NCBI GenBank assembly: GCA_900323505.1
Contig: OOIN01000001.1
Span: forward strand, 310,001 to 374,000
Reading direction: 5' to 3'
Source: Ustilago trichophora
Lineage: Eukaryota > Basidiomycota > Ustilaginomycetes > Ustilaginales > Ustilaginaceae
Length of the DNA: 64,000 bases
Part shown: in pieces, positions 54,102 through 63,456 of the stretch
How the letters are laid out: each line of letters opens with the position of its first letter
Numbering within the stretch: position 1 is the stretch's first letter
Translations under genes and position numbers: made by a program
Notes under the pieces: generated by a model
The model's database searches: none
What the model saw: the letters and a program-made list of their open reading frames with translations, nothing else
What the model was told of the DNA's origin: nothing

Positions 54102-54114
54102 CTGTACAGTACAG
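54102..54114. repeat. CTGTACAG palindrome with adjoining TACAG
   Basis: A short self-complementary element (54102-54109) sharing the TACAGTAC core seen at 3096 and 7727. Confidence 0.75.
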
Positions 54115-55164
54115 ATACATCCACCAAAGCTATCTTCTGCATAGAATGCGCAGTCTCTTGCTTGAAGCGATCGTTTGTTATAGGACCGACCACAAAGCAG
54201 AAAGACTTGGAGAGAGCGATTTGGAAGCCGCTGTATAGATTGCCAAAAAATAAGTCTGGGTCTGCCTAGACCGATCTTCGGTACACTTTCGGCGCCGCTC
54301 AGACACACCACGCTAAATTCCATTTCCTGTGTTCTCACACACCCACACACAACAGAAACGCCAGCCCGTCACACCCGCAACCCACACAACTCTTTTTCCT
54401 CGAGCTGAGTCTCAAACTATTTGACCTTGGCGTCCTTTGCTTCCTCCTGATAGTTAACCTTAGCCTGATGAGAGCCTGCATCCTTTTCTTTGTTTGCCAA
54501 GCACCCAACCAGCCTGCTGCGCAATCGACTACTGTACCTCGAATCGACTGCAACCTACAGAAACCTTCCAGAACAACTTTTTAACAGCAAAAATATCTCA
54601 CGACATCCAAGATGAATCGTGCACCCTTGTTCTTCAGTCGCAACACCGGTCAAGTGTGCAGAGAGACGGTATATATCGTGAGAACGCCAAGACCTCCTGT
54701 TCTTGCTTCCCTTCCGACCAGGCTATATTTGCGCTCTCCCACGATTTCTTGCTGTAAGGTTATAGGCTGTGTCACGCTATGCTGTGATGAAACCACAATG
54801 AAAATAGCCTTTGCCCAACGTGACCGGCAGTCAAGACAACAGAATGCTCTCGTTGTTGCACAGTAACCACGCTGCGAGATCTCGTGCGAGGCATTTGTGC
54901 TGCCGACCTCTCACCCATCCCCGAGATATGACCATGTGACACGGCTTGGATCCTTCCGCTTCGTGTGCTCTGATTGGCTCTCTCGGCGCAACCAGCATGA
55001 ATTCCTTCCCCACACTTTTCGTCAGCCGTTCGTATGGAAACATCCGTGATCCGCCAACTTCTGTTTCCGCAGCAGACAAATACACAGCTTTGCGCTTGAC
55101 AGAATCGGGATCGCGTTCCTTGAAATGACCATATCTCGATATCTCTGGCCAAGAATTTCTTCCA

Positions 55165-55195
<31 letters not shown>

Positions 55196-55205
55196 TTATT
55201 TTTTT
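55165..55205 (+). repeat. (TTTTTA)n microsatellite
   Basis: Six or more T(4-5)A units about 200 bases before the glucanase ATG. Confidence 0.9.
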
Positions 55206-55401
55206 GAATTAGTTGCCGGCAAATGGCCGTCCGTGCACCTTTCGTGCGTCATTGGAGCTCACCGCCTCAAAGATGGCTGTCAACAAGCAGCGGCAAGCTC
55301 AGAATGTGGAGGTTTGACGTTGCAGGACGATGCTGGGCTCGTAAAAGCTTTGAGAAGATGTCAGAAAGGTCTCAAGTAGCACAGCTCCTAGCCTGACTTA
55401 T

Positions 55402-57066
55402 ATGGGTCTTGCCTTTCGACTTGTCTCGAGCCTGAACAAAGCTTTCCACAAGATGAAGAGATTCCTCGGAAAAGTTCAGGACAAGCTCGGAGGCGATCAA
55501 CCTGGCCCTGGACCCGCTAGTCAAGCTAGCTCCCAAGCGCCACCGCCTACCTCGATCGACGCTCCACCCACCCAACGAGACATCTATCTGCACCGCAAGC
55601 AGCGCGGCGTCAACCTCGGCTCGTGGTTCTCTCTCGAAGGCTGGCTCACTCCTTCCCTCTTCCAGAAGGCCAAGCAGCCTAAGGGGAGCGAGCTCGATGT
55701 GGTCGCCGGCATGGATCTCAACGAGGCCAAGGCCATGCTAGAAAACCACTGGGACAACTTTATCAACGATGGCGATCTGCAGTGGATGGTCGACCATGGC
55801 ATCAACACCGTTCGTATCCCCATCGGCTATTTTCACTTCCTCGCCGGTCACCCCACCGAGCAGGTACGAGCTCTGCTCAAGGATACCGACTTTGAAAAGT
55901 ACGCTTCAGTCTACCAAGGTGCCTATGCTCGCATTCAGCGTGCTATCGAGTCAGCTGCCGGTCGCAACGTAGGCGTGCTTGTGGATCTTCACGGTGCTCC
56001 TGGCGGTCAAAATGCTGATGGTCATTGTGGTGTCAGCGGCGGCAAGGCGGCCCTCTGGAATTCACGCAACGATCAACAAAAGACCATCGAGATCCTCAAA
56101 GCCATGGCTGCCGAGTACTCGCGTTTTGAAAACGTCGTCGGACTCGAGCTCATCAACGAACCCAAGAATTCGGGCAAGCTTCAGGGCTTCTACGACGAAG
56201 CAATTGGCCAGATCCGCTCAATCTCACCCGAAGCTGCTTCTCTCCCCCTCTACCTCGGTGATGCATGGGACACGAACCACTACACGGGCTATGTCGGTCA
56301 ACGAGCCGCCGGAGACAACTTTTTGGTCTGCGATTACCATCTCTACCGATGCTTCACCCCACAGGATCACTCTACGCGCTGCGAGGACCACGCCCGCAAG
56401 CTGCATCCAGGCACTTCGCCTCACCCAACTAATAACGATGGATGTGGTGAGACGGCTGGCTGGTTGCAGAGCATGAGCCAGCGCTGCGGCGGGTCCCTCA
56501 TCATCGGCGAATGGAGTGCCGCCCTCAACCCTTCCTCCCTCCACCACCTCGGTGACGAAGAGCAGCAGCAGCCATCAAAGGCAGAATACGCATTCAACCA
56601 GTGGAAGAGCTACGACAAGTTTTGTGCCGGTTACTTTTTCTGGACGCTCAAGAAGGAAGGTGGTCCCGATACCGGTTGGGGCTTCTACTCGGCTGTTGAG
56701 CGCGGTGTGCTTCCGCAGCATCTGGATCCCCTCAAAGGACGCAGGAGAAACGTGCAGGAGCTCGAAGGCGCGAGACAGGGCGCACAGGACAGCGCGCTGA
56801 GCGGACACGCTGGCTACTGGGACCAGCAAAAGGGTGGACCCTACGAACACTGGCGCTTTGCTGAAGGCTTCAATCTGGCTTGGAACGACTCGATCGAGTT
56901 CATGAAGGCTGATGAGAGCAATGAGATTGGGTTCGTGGGTCAGTGGCAGAAAACAAGGACCGCTGCTCATACTCGGGCAAAGGGGCAGGGCAGTAAGATG
57001 ATATGGGAGTTCGAGCACGGTTACATGCAGGGTTTGTCTGCATTCAAGACTGCTCTGTACCAGTGA
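55402..57066 (+). CDS. GH5 exo-beta-1,3-glucanase, apparently intracellular
   Basis: An intronless 554-residue glycoside hydrolase family 5 (subfamily 9 type) enzyme. Motifs: RGVNLGSWFSLEGWLTPSLF (68-87), INTVRIPIGYF, VGVLVDLHGAPGGQNADGH, GLELINEPKN carrying the acid/base Glu, CDYHLYRCF, IIGEWSAAL with the nucleophile Glu, and FWTLKKEGGPDTGWGF. The N-terminus (MGLAFRLVSSLNKAFHKMKR) is an amphipathic basic helix, not a signal peptide, so the protein should stay in the cell, as described for fission-yeast Exg3. A trailing C-terminal block (about 460-554) with WDQQKGGPYEHWRFAEGFN-type text is retained. Substrate is beta-1,3-glucan or glucosides by family. ATG 55402 is used; 55453 is an alternative that would remove the helix. 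Confidence 0.93.
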   Translation: MGLAFRLVSSLNKAFHKMKRFLGKVQDKLGGDQPGPGPASQASSQAPPPTSIDAPPTQRDIYLHRKQRGVNLGSWFSLEGWLTPSLFQKAKQPKGSELDVVAGMDLNEAKAMLENHWDNFINDGDLQWMVDHGINTVRIPIGYFHFLAGHPTEQVRALLKDTDFEKYASVYQGAYARIQRAIESAAGRNVGVLVDLHGAPGGQNADGHCGVSGGKAALWNSRNDQQKTIEILKAMAAEYSRFENVVGLELINEPKNSGKLQGFYDEAIGQIRSISPEAASLPLYLGDAWDTNHYTGYVGQRAAGDNFLVCDYHLYRCFTPQDHSTRCEDHARKLHPGTSPHPTNNDGCGETAGWLQSMSQRCGGSLIIGEWSAALNPSSLHHLGDEEQQQPSKAEYAFNQWKSYDKFCAGYFFWTLKKEGGPDTGWGFYSAVERGVLPQHLDPLKGRRRNVQELEGARQGAQDSALSGHAGYWDQQKGGPYEHWRFAEGFNLAWNDSIEFMKADESNEIGFVGQWQKTRTAAHTRAKGQGSKMIWEFEHGYMQGLSAFKTALYQ

Positions 57067-57315
57067 TAACTAGCTTGATGTGGCTGTAGTATTGTCTTCT
57101 GTTTTCAATGGACGCCGTTTGCTTCAACACAGAGTGGAAGGTGCAAAAGCAAAGCGCATGGTTGAAATATCTGGGCGGTAGCCTGCGAAATTTGGGCGGC
57201 GCCGCGATAGACGTGAATAGCCGAACCTTGACTAGGACCCTTATTTAATCTCTGACCCGCGAAGGCCATCCTCCTCTGACCCTTCCTTACAATTCCAGTC
57301 GTCGATTCGCCCACG
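57067..57315. other. Intergenic: glucanase 3' end / BNA7 promoter
   Basis: 249 bases between two plus-strand genes; compact promoter, nothing else seen. Confidence 0.4.
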
Positions 57316-58416
57316 ATGTCCCGCACCGCACCTCAGACCCTCACCTATGTATCTGGAAGCAGCGACTCAGAGCAGCAGCTTGATCTCTACCTCCCCTCGA
57401 CCACCGCATCGAGTCTCATCATCTTCATCCATGGCGGAGCCTGGCGAACGGGATCGCGCAAGGATCATGCTGATCTCGCCAACTATCTCTGCGGCAAGGG
57501 CAAGGCCGTGGCAGTGATCGACTACAGACTGTCAGTCAAGGACGAAAACACCGTTCTACCAAAAGTAATCCATCCAGTGCATGCCGAGGACGTTAATGCA
57601 GCACTCGCCTTCCTGCACGGACGCGAAGACGTGCCGAGAAAGGACTGGGTAGTTGTCGGGCACTCGATCGGTGCTTGGCTCACCTTGGCTGCCATCATCG
57701 ATGGAATGCCCAGGAAAGGCAACTCGCAGTATCCCAACCCCATGCCTCTGCCCGACAGTGCAGCGAGGGACTGCATCAAGACATGCGTCCTAGTAGTGAG
57801 TATCGTATCCTATCGAGGCAGAGGTGTTCGCTCGCTAACAATCATTTGCCCACTAAACTTCCGTACCGTACGACGATAGGACGGCATCTTCTCTGTTTCA
57901 AAGCTGCTCAAAGAGTACCCAGACTATGAAGGCTTTGTCGCTCAGGCATTTCTTCCTCAACCGGGTCCGAGCAGCTACGATGTCGTCTCCTGCGAGACGT
58001 GGCCATTGGCACTCGATGGAAAGGATTTGCACGTCTGGCATTCGCGAGACGACGAGTTGCTCTCGTTCAAGCAGAGCATTGACGTGATCCTGCACCTGGA
58101 CGAACAGATCAACGGATCTACGGCTTCAGGCGGTGCGTTGGTGAAGATTCCAGAGGATGGCGTTGCTAGCATCACCAACGTGGACGGCGAGAAGAAGTCG
58201 GTTGCTTCGGTGTATGGCCAGGTCGAGATTCGAAATGCCACTTGCTTGCATGCTGATCTGACCACCTTAAAGGTAAGTCTCGACGCTCAATCGCTGACCT
58301 GACACGCTGATGACCGGCTAACCTCATCTTGCTTCGTACCCGTCTACACTTCCCAGGGCGGGCACGACGATCTTTTGCACACCGAGACGTTCTGGAACCT
58401 CGTTCTCAACCTTTGA
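57316..58416 (+). CDS. BNA7: Kynurenine formamidase (alpha/beta hydrolase)
   Basis: Hydrolyses N-formylkynurenine to kynurenine and formate in tryptophan-to-NAD synthesis. Three exons (57316-57795, 57880-58272, 58357-58416; introns of 84 nt each, all in phase 0) encode 310 residues. The HGGAW motif (39-43) is the HGGxW signature of Bna7, Ser117 in VVGHSIGAW is the nucleophile, the Asp lies in VWHSRDDELL, and the last exon supplies His294 in GGHDDLLHTETFW. Without exon 3 the catalytic His would be missing, which confirms the splice model. An insert around 255-285 (Val/Asp/Gly-rich) makes it longer than the yeast enzyme of about 260. The ATG at 57316 sits at CACGATGT. No neighbour belongs to the same pathway. 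Confidence 0.93.
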
Positions 58417-58512
58417 AATAGCATAGACATAGAGGTGACATTCATAGTTGAAATGGAGACAGTGTGTTTGCAATGCATATACACGTAGACAAGGAAACGA
58501 GAAGCAGCGTGC

Positions 58513-60003
58513 TTAGAAAATGGGACCGTTGTCCTCGACAACTTCGCGCTTTGTGATGGGGTCACCTGGCTTCTTGGGGCTGACGGTGTAGCCGCCTTTG
58601 AAGTCATCCCCCTTACCCACGCCAACCGAGGCAATGGCACCGTTGCCATACTTGTCGACCTGACCAAGCGTAACCTGGTCGATCGAGAAGATGGTACCGC
58701 TGAACTTGACAGCGCCCTGGTCCTGGTCCTTGGTCTGGTACCTGCTCTTCTTCTTCTTGTGGACGTTGGTCGACTTGGCGGGACCCTCACACTGCACAGC
58801 CAAGGTAGGATCGGCGTGCTCGTGTTCTTCATCCGTCTCAATCTCGATATTCTCGTACTTGACCTTGTGGAACTTGTGCCCGGGCTTGCACTCGGGACAG
58901 TAGTACTCGGCACGCCAAACCGACATTTTGTCGGAGATGTGAAGATGAGTAACATCGATAGGCTTGCCGGCCTTATCGTAGATGATCTGGTTCCAGGTAT
59001 TGGCGTGGTCGTCGGATTTGACCAGCTCGAAGTTGAGCGGCTCTCCAGGAGTCAGGGTTTGAATTTCTTCCTTGGTTGGGACGACCTTAGTGACCTCCTT
59101 GTCGCGCTTGACGGTGTCAATGCACAAAGGGCCTGTGGGACCGTTGCCCTCGTAGCGATCGCCGCCGTTTGTGTTGTCGGTTCCGTGAGGAATATCTCTA
59201 AATGAGAGGGGATCACGCTCACGCTTGAAGAGGAGGTTGTTGGTTCTGTCAGCACCCTTCCAGTCAGAAAGGGGCAGGGGCACATCTTCGCCATCTCGCT
59301 TCAGAACGTACGGTCCAGCGTGGAAAGCGGGGTTCCTCTTCGTTACAGGACCGTGCTGGCTGTTGGTACCGCCACCAGGAGTGGTAGCCGAGTTCGACGA
59401 GGTGCCGGGAATGACTGACTGGGGCACAACGTAAGGTCTGTCGGCGCACGGTTCTCCGTGCTTGGCAAGCGTCTTAGCACACGATCCCTTGTCAGGGTCA
59501 GTGTGCGTGTAAAGACCCGAAGTAGCCTTGAGGACCACGCCCTGAGCCGAGTCGACCTCAGCAGCGGTCGTAGTACCGCTCTCGTCCGTGTCGATAGTGA
59601 ACGACATCTGGTAACGGATGCGCTTGATCTGAGCGGTCGAATGTGAGAGGTAGCAATGGGCCTTGACGCCTGCATCGCCTCCAGCAGGAGCAGCAGGAGC
59701 AGCAGAGCCCTGTCCACCTCCCGAAGCAAGGAGGGCCGATGCTTCGAAGACGTTGTTCGTGGAAGGGACCTTGGTGTGGAGATCCTGACCAGTGAGCTTG
59801 AGGACAGCCTGTGGGTTGGCCGGGACAGTGGCCAGGTTGACAGCCGGGGCGAGCTTGCCGGCCGCCGCCGTGCCAGGGTTAGGGTTGCCGCCATCGCGGG
59901 CGAGGAGCTGCTGTCCAACTAGATCGAGCGAAGCAGAAACCCCAATGGAGAGGGCGACCATAGCCACCAGGCTCGAGGACAAGGACTTGTTTTGGAAGCG
60001 CAT
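58513..60003 (-). CDS. Secreted protein of unknown function with several Kex2 sites
   Basis: An intronless 496-residue protein. A signal peptide is clear (MRFQNKSLSSSLVAMVALSIG, cleavage after about 24). I recognise no family. It has seven Cys (117, 175, 186, 294, 369, 372, 405), of which a CPEC pair sits at 369-372. Dibasic Lys-Arg sites occur at 222-223, 235-236, 260-261, 299-300 and 485-486, each followed by a non-basic run, as for Kex2-processed precursors; another at 127-128 is less exposed. The ATG at 60003 is preferred because the upstream in-frame extension to 60291 lacks signal-peptide features. A TATAAG element lies 135 bases upstream. Secretion is predicted; a role as wall protein, effector or precursor peptide is conjecture. 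It converges on BNA7 over 96 bases. Confidence 0.82.
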   Translation of the reverse strand: MRFQNKSLSSSLVAMVALSIGVSASLDLVGQQLLARDGGNPNPGTAAAGKLAPAVNLATVPANPQAVLKLTGQDLHTKVPSTNNVFEASALLASGGGQGSAAPAAPAGGDAGVKAHCYLSHSTAQIKRIRYQMSFTIDTDESGTTTAAEVDSAQGVVLKATSGLYTHTDPDKGSCAKTLAKHGEPCADRPYVVPQSVIPGTSSNSATTPGGGTNSQHGPVTKRNPAFHAGPYVLKRDGEDVPLPLSDWKGADRTNNLLFKRERDPLSFRDIPHGTDNTNGGDRYEGNGPTGPLCIDTVKRDKEVTKVVPTKEEIQTLTPGEPLNFELVKSDDHANTWNQIIYDKAGKPIDVTHLHISDKMSVWRAEYYCPECKPGHKFHKVKYENIEIETDEEHEHADPTLAVQCEGPAKSTNVHKKKKSRYQTKDQDQGAVKFSGTIFSIDQVTLGQVDKYGNGAIASVGVGKGDDFKGGYTVSPKKPGDPITKREVVEDNGPIF

Positions 60004-60136
60004 CGTGCTGATATGGAAATCAAGACGAAGAAAGGGGAAACTTTGGGAGCGTGGAAGTCTGGGTGAAAAAGTAGAGGTCGTTCCTCGCTGATGATATTGG
60101 AAGAAAGTTTGGGAAGAGGAGGGAGATTGGCCTTTT

Positions 60137-60142
60137 CTTATA
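60137..60142 (-). promoter_or_regulatory. TATA-like element (TATAAG) before secreted gene
   Basis: Minus-strand GGTATAAGAAAAGG about 135 bases upstream of ATG 60003. Consistent with an inducible TATA promoter, by position only. Confidence 0.45.
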
Positions 60143-60473
60143 CCTTTGTGTCCCCCTGTTTTGAGGCATAGCACAAACGGCCAGGAATACGTGTGGGACT
60201 TCAGGTGCACGCTTGGCACATCCTTGCCATTCACATCTCCTCCGAGGGACCAATGGTGGGCTCCTGGCCAGTGGGGGACACTGCTCGTCAACCGACTTCA
60301 TCTTTGGCAATGCCGGGTTTCCACCACCACGGTGGACCTCGAGATGAAATCTGTTGCGCCAGAGCACAAGGGTTGGCGAGTGCGTATCTGATGGTGTGCT
60401 TGCAGATGTGGCAATGCGAGCTCGGATGAACTTCATCAGGAAACACGCTAGGAACTTTGGCTTGCGGCAGTCG

Positions 60474-60504
60474 AACAACAACAACAACATCATCATCATC
60501 ATCT
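60474..60504 (+). repeat. (AAC)n(ATC)n triplet microsatellite
   Basis: Five AAC units pass directly into five ATC units. Confidence 0.85.
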
Positions 60505-61039
60505 ACATCGGGGCTGTCATCTCGGGTTAGGTACCCGCACTTCGTGTGGATCTGTCTGCGTCTTGACTGGCAGGTCTCGGGTAGTGTCCAATCACCCACA
60601 AACATGAAGGTGCGGTCCCACGAAGTACCACTTTGCGGCAATGTACGGAGCCTTTTTGTATATACAGCCCAGACTCGATTCACGACTTTGATGAGGTGTG
60701 GCAAGATGGTGGGGATGTAAACGCGTGTCGACAACGATGGAGCACCAAGATGAAGCGTGTGCACAGACCCTTGGAGAAATATGTCGCCTGGCCTTTCATG
60801 TGCCGTTTCAGCCTTTTTCTTGGCCCAATTTTCCCATTCTTCCACCATCTTGACTCCATCACTCGCTACCGCATAGCTTTCCGCCCATCTACAGACACAG
60901 CCTCATACTTGCTCTTGGCGCCCAAATCCTTTGGCTTTCCGCTAACACGATTCCGCCATTGCTCTACATCGCTGCTGCTGTAGCCTGCCTTATCTTAACC
61001 CTTTATCCCACCAGACTACGGTGGCATCATTCAGGCGAC

Positions 61040-61990
61040 ATGTCGGTGCTTAAGACCCTCATCATCAACCCGCGCTCGGGCGTCAAGCCCACCGCCACCC
61101 TCTTCTTCCTTCACGGGCTCGGTGACTCTAGCGCCGGCTGGTCCGACGTAGCACAGATGCTCTCGCAGCGCCCATCGTTGTCGCATGTCCGCTTCGTCCT
61201 GCCCAATGCTCCCATCCAGCCAGTGTCGCTCAACATGGGCATGCCAATGCCCTCGTGGTTCGATAGTAGGTCGTCGTATTCTTGTGCGTGCCGCTGTGCC
61301 GCGCGTTCTGAACCCCTCTAGCTTTTGGTCCATAACGACCCCTCGCGTTGATGCCGATGCTGACGATTGTTCTTCTATTCCCCATTGCTGCAGTTCTCTC
61401 GCTCGACGACATTTCCGGAGCGGAAGACGAGGCAGGCCTGCTCAAGTCAACCGATGAGATCAAGAAGCTGATCAAGGCCGAGAATGATGGCTCCGCCCAG
61501 GGACTTGACGGACAGCAGATCCCCAGCGAGCGCATCGTCGTCGGAGGCTTTAGCCAGGGAGGTGCCATTTCGCTTCTTACCGCCCTTACCAACCCGAACG
61601 CGGTTGCTGGTGTCGCTGCGCTGTCGACGTGGCTGCCCCTTCGTGCAAAGATCGCCACCCTCCGCACACCCACAAGCAAGAACCTCAAGGTGTTCCAGGC
61701 CCACGGAGATGCTGATCCCGTTGTCAAGTACGAGTACGGCCAACGCACTGTAGCATTCCTCAAGAACGACCTTGGATTGAGCGAGAAGGATGTCGAGTTT
61801 CACACATATCCAAGGATGCCACACTCGGCGTGTCCCGAAGAGGTAGGTTGCGATGCTATTCGCACGCTGGAAAGATGGGTCACATTGTCCAGATTGACCG
61901 AAACTGACTTCCATTTCGTTCTGTGTTTCTTTTTGCCCACAGATCCGCGACCTCGCTGCCTTCCTCGAGAAGGTCATCCCTGCTCAGTAG
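61040..61990 (+). CDS. APT1: Acyl-protein thioesterase 1
   Basis: A cytosolic serine hydrolase that removes palmitate from proteins such as Ras and G-alpha. Three exons (61040-61265, 61394-61842, 61943-61990; introns of 128 and 100 nt) encode 240 residues. Motifs: [17 protein letters not shown] (20-36), [24 protein letters not shown], junction residues [21 protein letters not shown] with nucleophile Ser at about 129, [16 protein letters not shown] with Asp, and [10 protein letters not shown] with His just before the last intron. The 16-codon last exon gives [15 protein letters not shown], matching the family C-terminus. Splice sites are GTAGGT...GCAG and GTAGGT...ACAG. Start ATG 61040 gives the usual length. 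Confidence 0.96.
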
Positions 61991-62193
61991 ACATCAGCGC
62001 CGTTGCTACAATGAGTCCGTGCAAACCGCTTAATCGGTGCGCAGGACATGTACGATAATAACATTAGAACGATACATCCATGCGCTACTACATCTGAGTT
62101 GATTCATCAAGCTCTTGCAACATGAAGCAAGCTGAACAGTTATAGACCCGAACGAGGGAACTGTGCAGGCTTTCCGGCTTCTGGCTCGGCTAG
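61991..62193. other. Intergenic between convergent APT1 and quinone oxidoreductase genes
   Basis: 203 bases between stops; no further feature seen. Confidence 0.4.
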
Positions 62194-63456
62194 TCAAGCA
62201 CCATCGATAGTGATGATGATCTTTCCGACATTTTTGTTGGCCTCCATCTCGTCGTGGGCCTCCTTGATGTCCTTCCATGAGTAGACCTTGTGAATGACGA
62301 GCTTGCTTCCTTCCTTATGGTCAGCGTCTCTTGCGCCAGAGATGAGTCGCTCAAGGCCTTTCTCCCTGACGAAGCCCTGGACGAGATCGCTTTGGTACTC
62401 AACGGTGCGCGAGCGGAGGGTGGAGCCTTCGATTCGAAGACGCTTGAACAGAATCTGGGCAATGACGGTCTCCTTGATCTTTGCACCGCCCATGAAGGCG
62501 AGCATAATCATGCGGCCGTCGCGCTTAAGGCTCTGAAGGTTTCCATTGAAGTAGGGCGCGCCAATGAAATCAACAATGACATCGACCGAGCCGGCGGGCC
62601 CTTTGGCGCCGGTGTGCTTGGCCAGCTCCTCTGCCCAGTCGCTAGCCTTGTAGTTGAATCCCTTATCCGCGCCAATGTCCTGGCAGAAGTTGATCTTCTC
62701 TTCGCTTCCGGCGGTAATGTAGATCTTGCCAGCACCGAAGGCACGCGCAAGCTGAATCGCAGCCAGTCCCACACCCGATGCACCGGCGTGAATCAAGACA
62801 TCCTCACCCTTCTTGAGATCACCGATCACGCGCAGAGCCTGGAAGGCAGTGAGATAGTTCTCTGGGATTGCGGCCGCTTGAACCCAGTCCAGTTCGCTGG
62901 GCTTTTCCAAGATCATACGAGAGGGGACCTTGATGTACTCGGCATAAGCACCGCCGACAGCGAGGCCAAAGACTTCCTGGCCCACTTTCCATTGAATATC
63001 TTGGAGATTTTTAGTGCCGACGATGTGACCCGAGAATTCAACACCCATGATCTGCGGCGCATGGGGAGGGAGAGGGTAGTTGCCTTCTCTCTGCATGATG
63101 TCCATGCGGTTCAGACCGAAGGCTTTGATCTTGACGAGAACCTCATCGTCGCCAAGCTCGGGAACGGGCGCTTCGCCGAGATAGAGGTTCGACGAAGGTC
63201 CTTTGCCATCTTTGACCAAGATGGCCTTCATCTGAGAGGGAACATCGGCTGAAGACATCTTGCGCAGTTGACAACCGAGCACAGTGTTGAGAGCGAAAGC
63301 TTTCGGGATCGAGCTGGGACGAAGGTTTCGGGAGTGACCTGTAGCAAAAGATGCTTGGGTGAAGGCACGAGACGAAGCTGCACCGATCGATGAAGAGGAT
63401 TTGACGAGGGAAGAGAAAAGAGACCTTGGGATGGCGCGAGGGAGAATAGCTGACAT
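62194..63456 (-). CDS. Zeta-crystallin/PIG3-type quinone oxidoreductase, probably mitochondrial
   Basis: An intronless 420-residue medium-chain reductase without the catalytic zinc of alcohol dehydrogenases. Residues 1-65 are Arg/Ser-rich and non-acidic (MSAILPRAIPRSLFSSLVKS), a likely mitochondrial presequence. From MKAILVKDGKGPSSN the QOR fold follows: FGLNRMDIMQREGNYPLPPHAPQIMGVEFSG split across two blocks, AIPENYLTAFQAL, the NADPH loop HAGASGVGLAAIQLARAFGA, VDVIVDFIGAPYF, and the PIG3-type LRIEGSTLRSRTVEYQSDLV. The family reduces quinones with NADPH, often protecting from electrophiles. ATG 63456 is chosen over the GTG-opened frame at 63474. An internal ATG at 63258 (MSSADVPSQ) could yield a cytosolic form of about 354 residues. 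Confidence 0.94.
   Translation of the reverse strand: MSAILPRAIPRSLFSSLVKSSSSIGAASSRAFTQASFATGHSRNLRPSSIPKAFALNTVLGCQLRKMSSADVPSQMKAILVKDGKGPSSNLYLGEAPVPELGDDEVLVKIKAFGLNRMDIMQREGNYPLPPHAPQIMGVEFSGHIVGTKNLQDIQWKVGQEVFGLAVGGAYAEYIKVPSRMILEKPSELDWVQAAAIPENYLTAFQALRVIGDLKKGEDVLIHAGASGVGLAAIQLARAFGAGKIYITAGSEEKINFCQDIGADKGFNYKASDWAEELAKHTGAKGPAGSVDVIVDFIGAPYFNGNLQSLKRDGRMIMLAFMGGAKIKETVIAQILFKRLRIEGSTLRSRTVEYQSDLVQGFVREKGLERLISGARDADHKEGSKLVIHKVYSWKDIKEAHDEMEANKNVGKIIITIDGA

Larger units (their letters stand above)
53105..55401. other. Intergenic: divergent promoters, GNAT-MSS4 / glucanase
   Basis: 2.3 kb. Contains (GA)n at 53615-53634, T/G-rich tract at 53832-53887, a CTGTACAG palindrome at 54102-54109 and a (TTTTTA)n run at 55165-55205. 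A 128-codon frame at 53331-53717 runs through the GA repeat and is not supported as a gene. Confidence 0.5.
60004..61039. other. Intergenic: divergent promoters, secreted protein / APT1
   Basis: About 1.0 kb. It holds a TATA element for the secreted gene (60137-60142) and an AAC/ATC triplet run (60474-60504). Open frames are short or are upstream extensions of the secreted gene. Confidence 0.5.

Noticed and set aside
62290..63252. 320-codon plus-strand frame over the quinone reductase
   Set aside because: Shadow of a complete sense gene.
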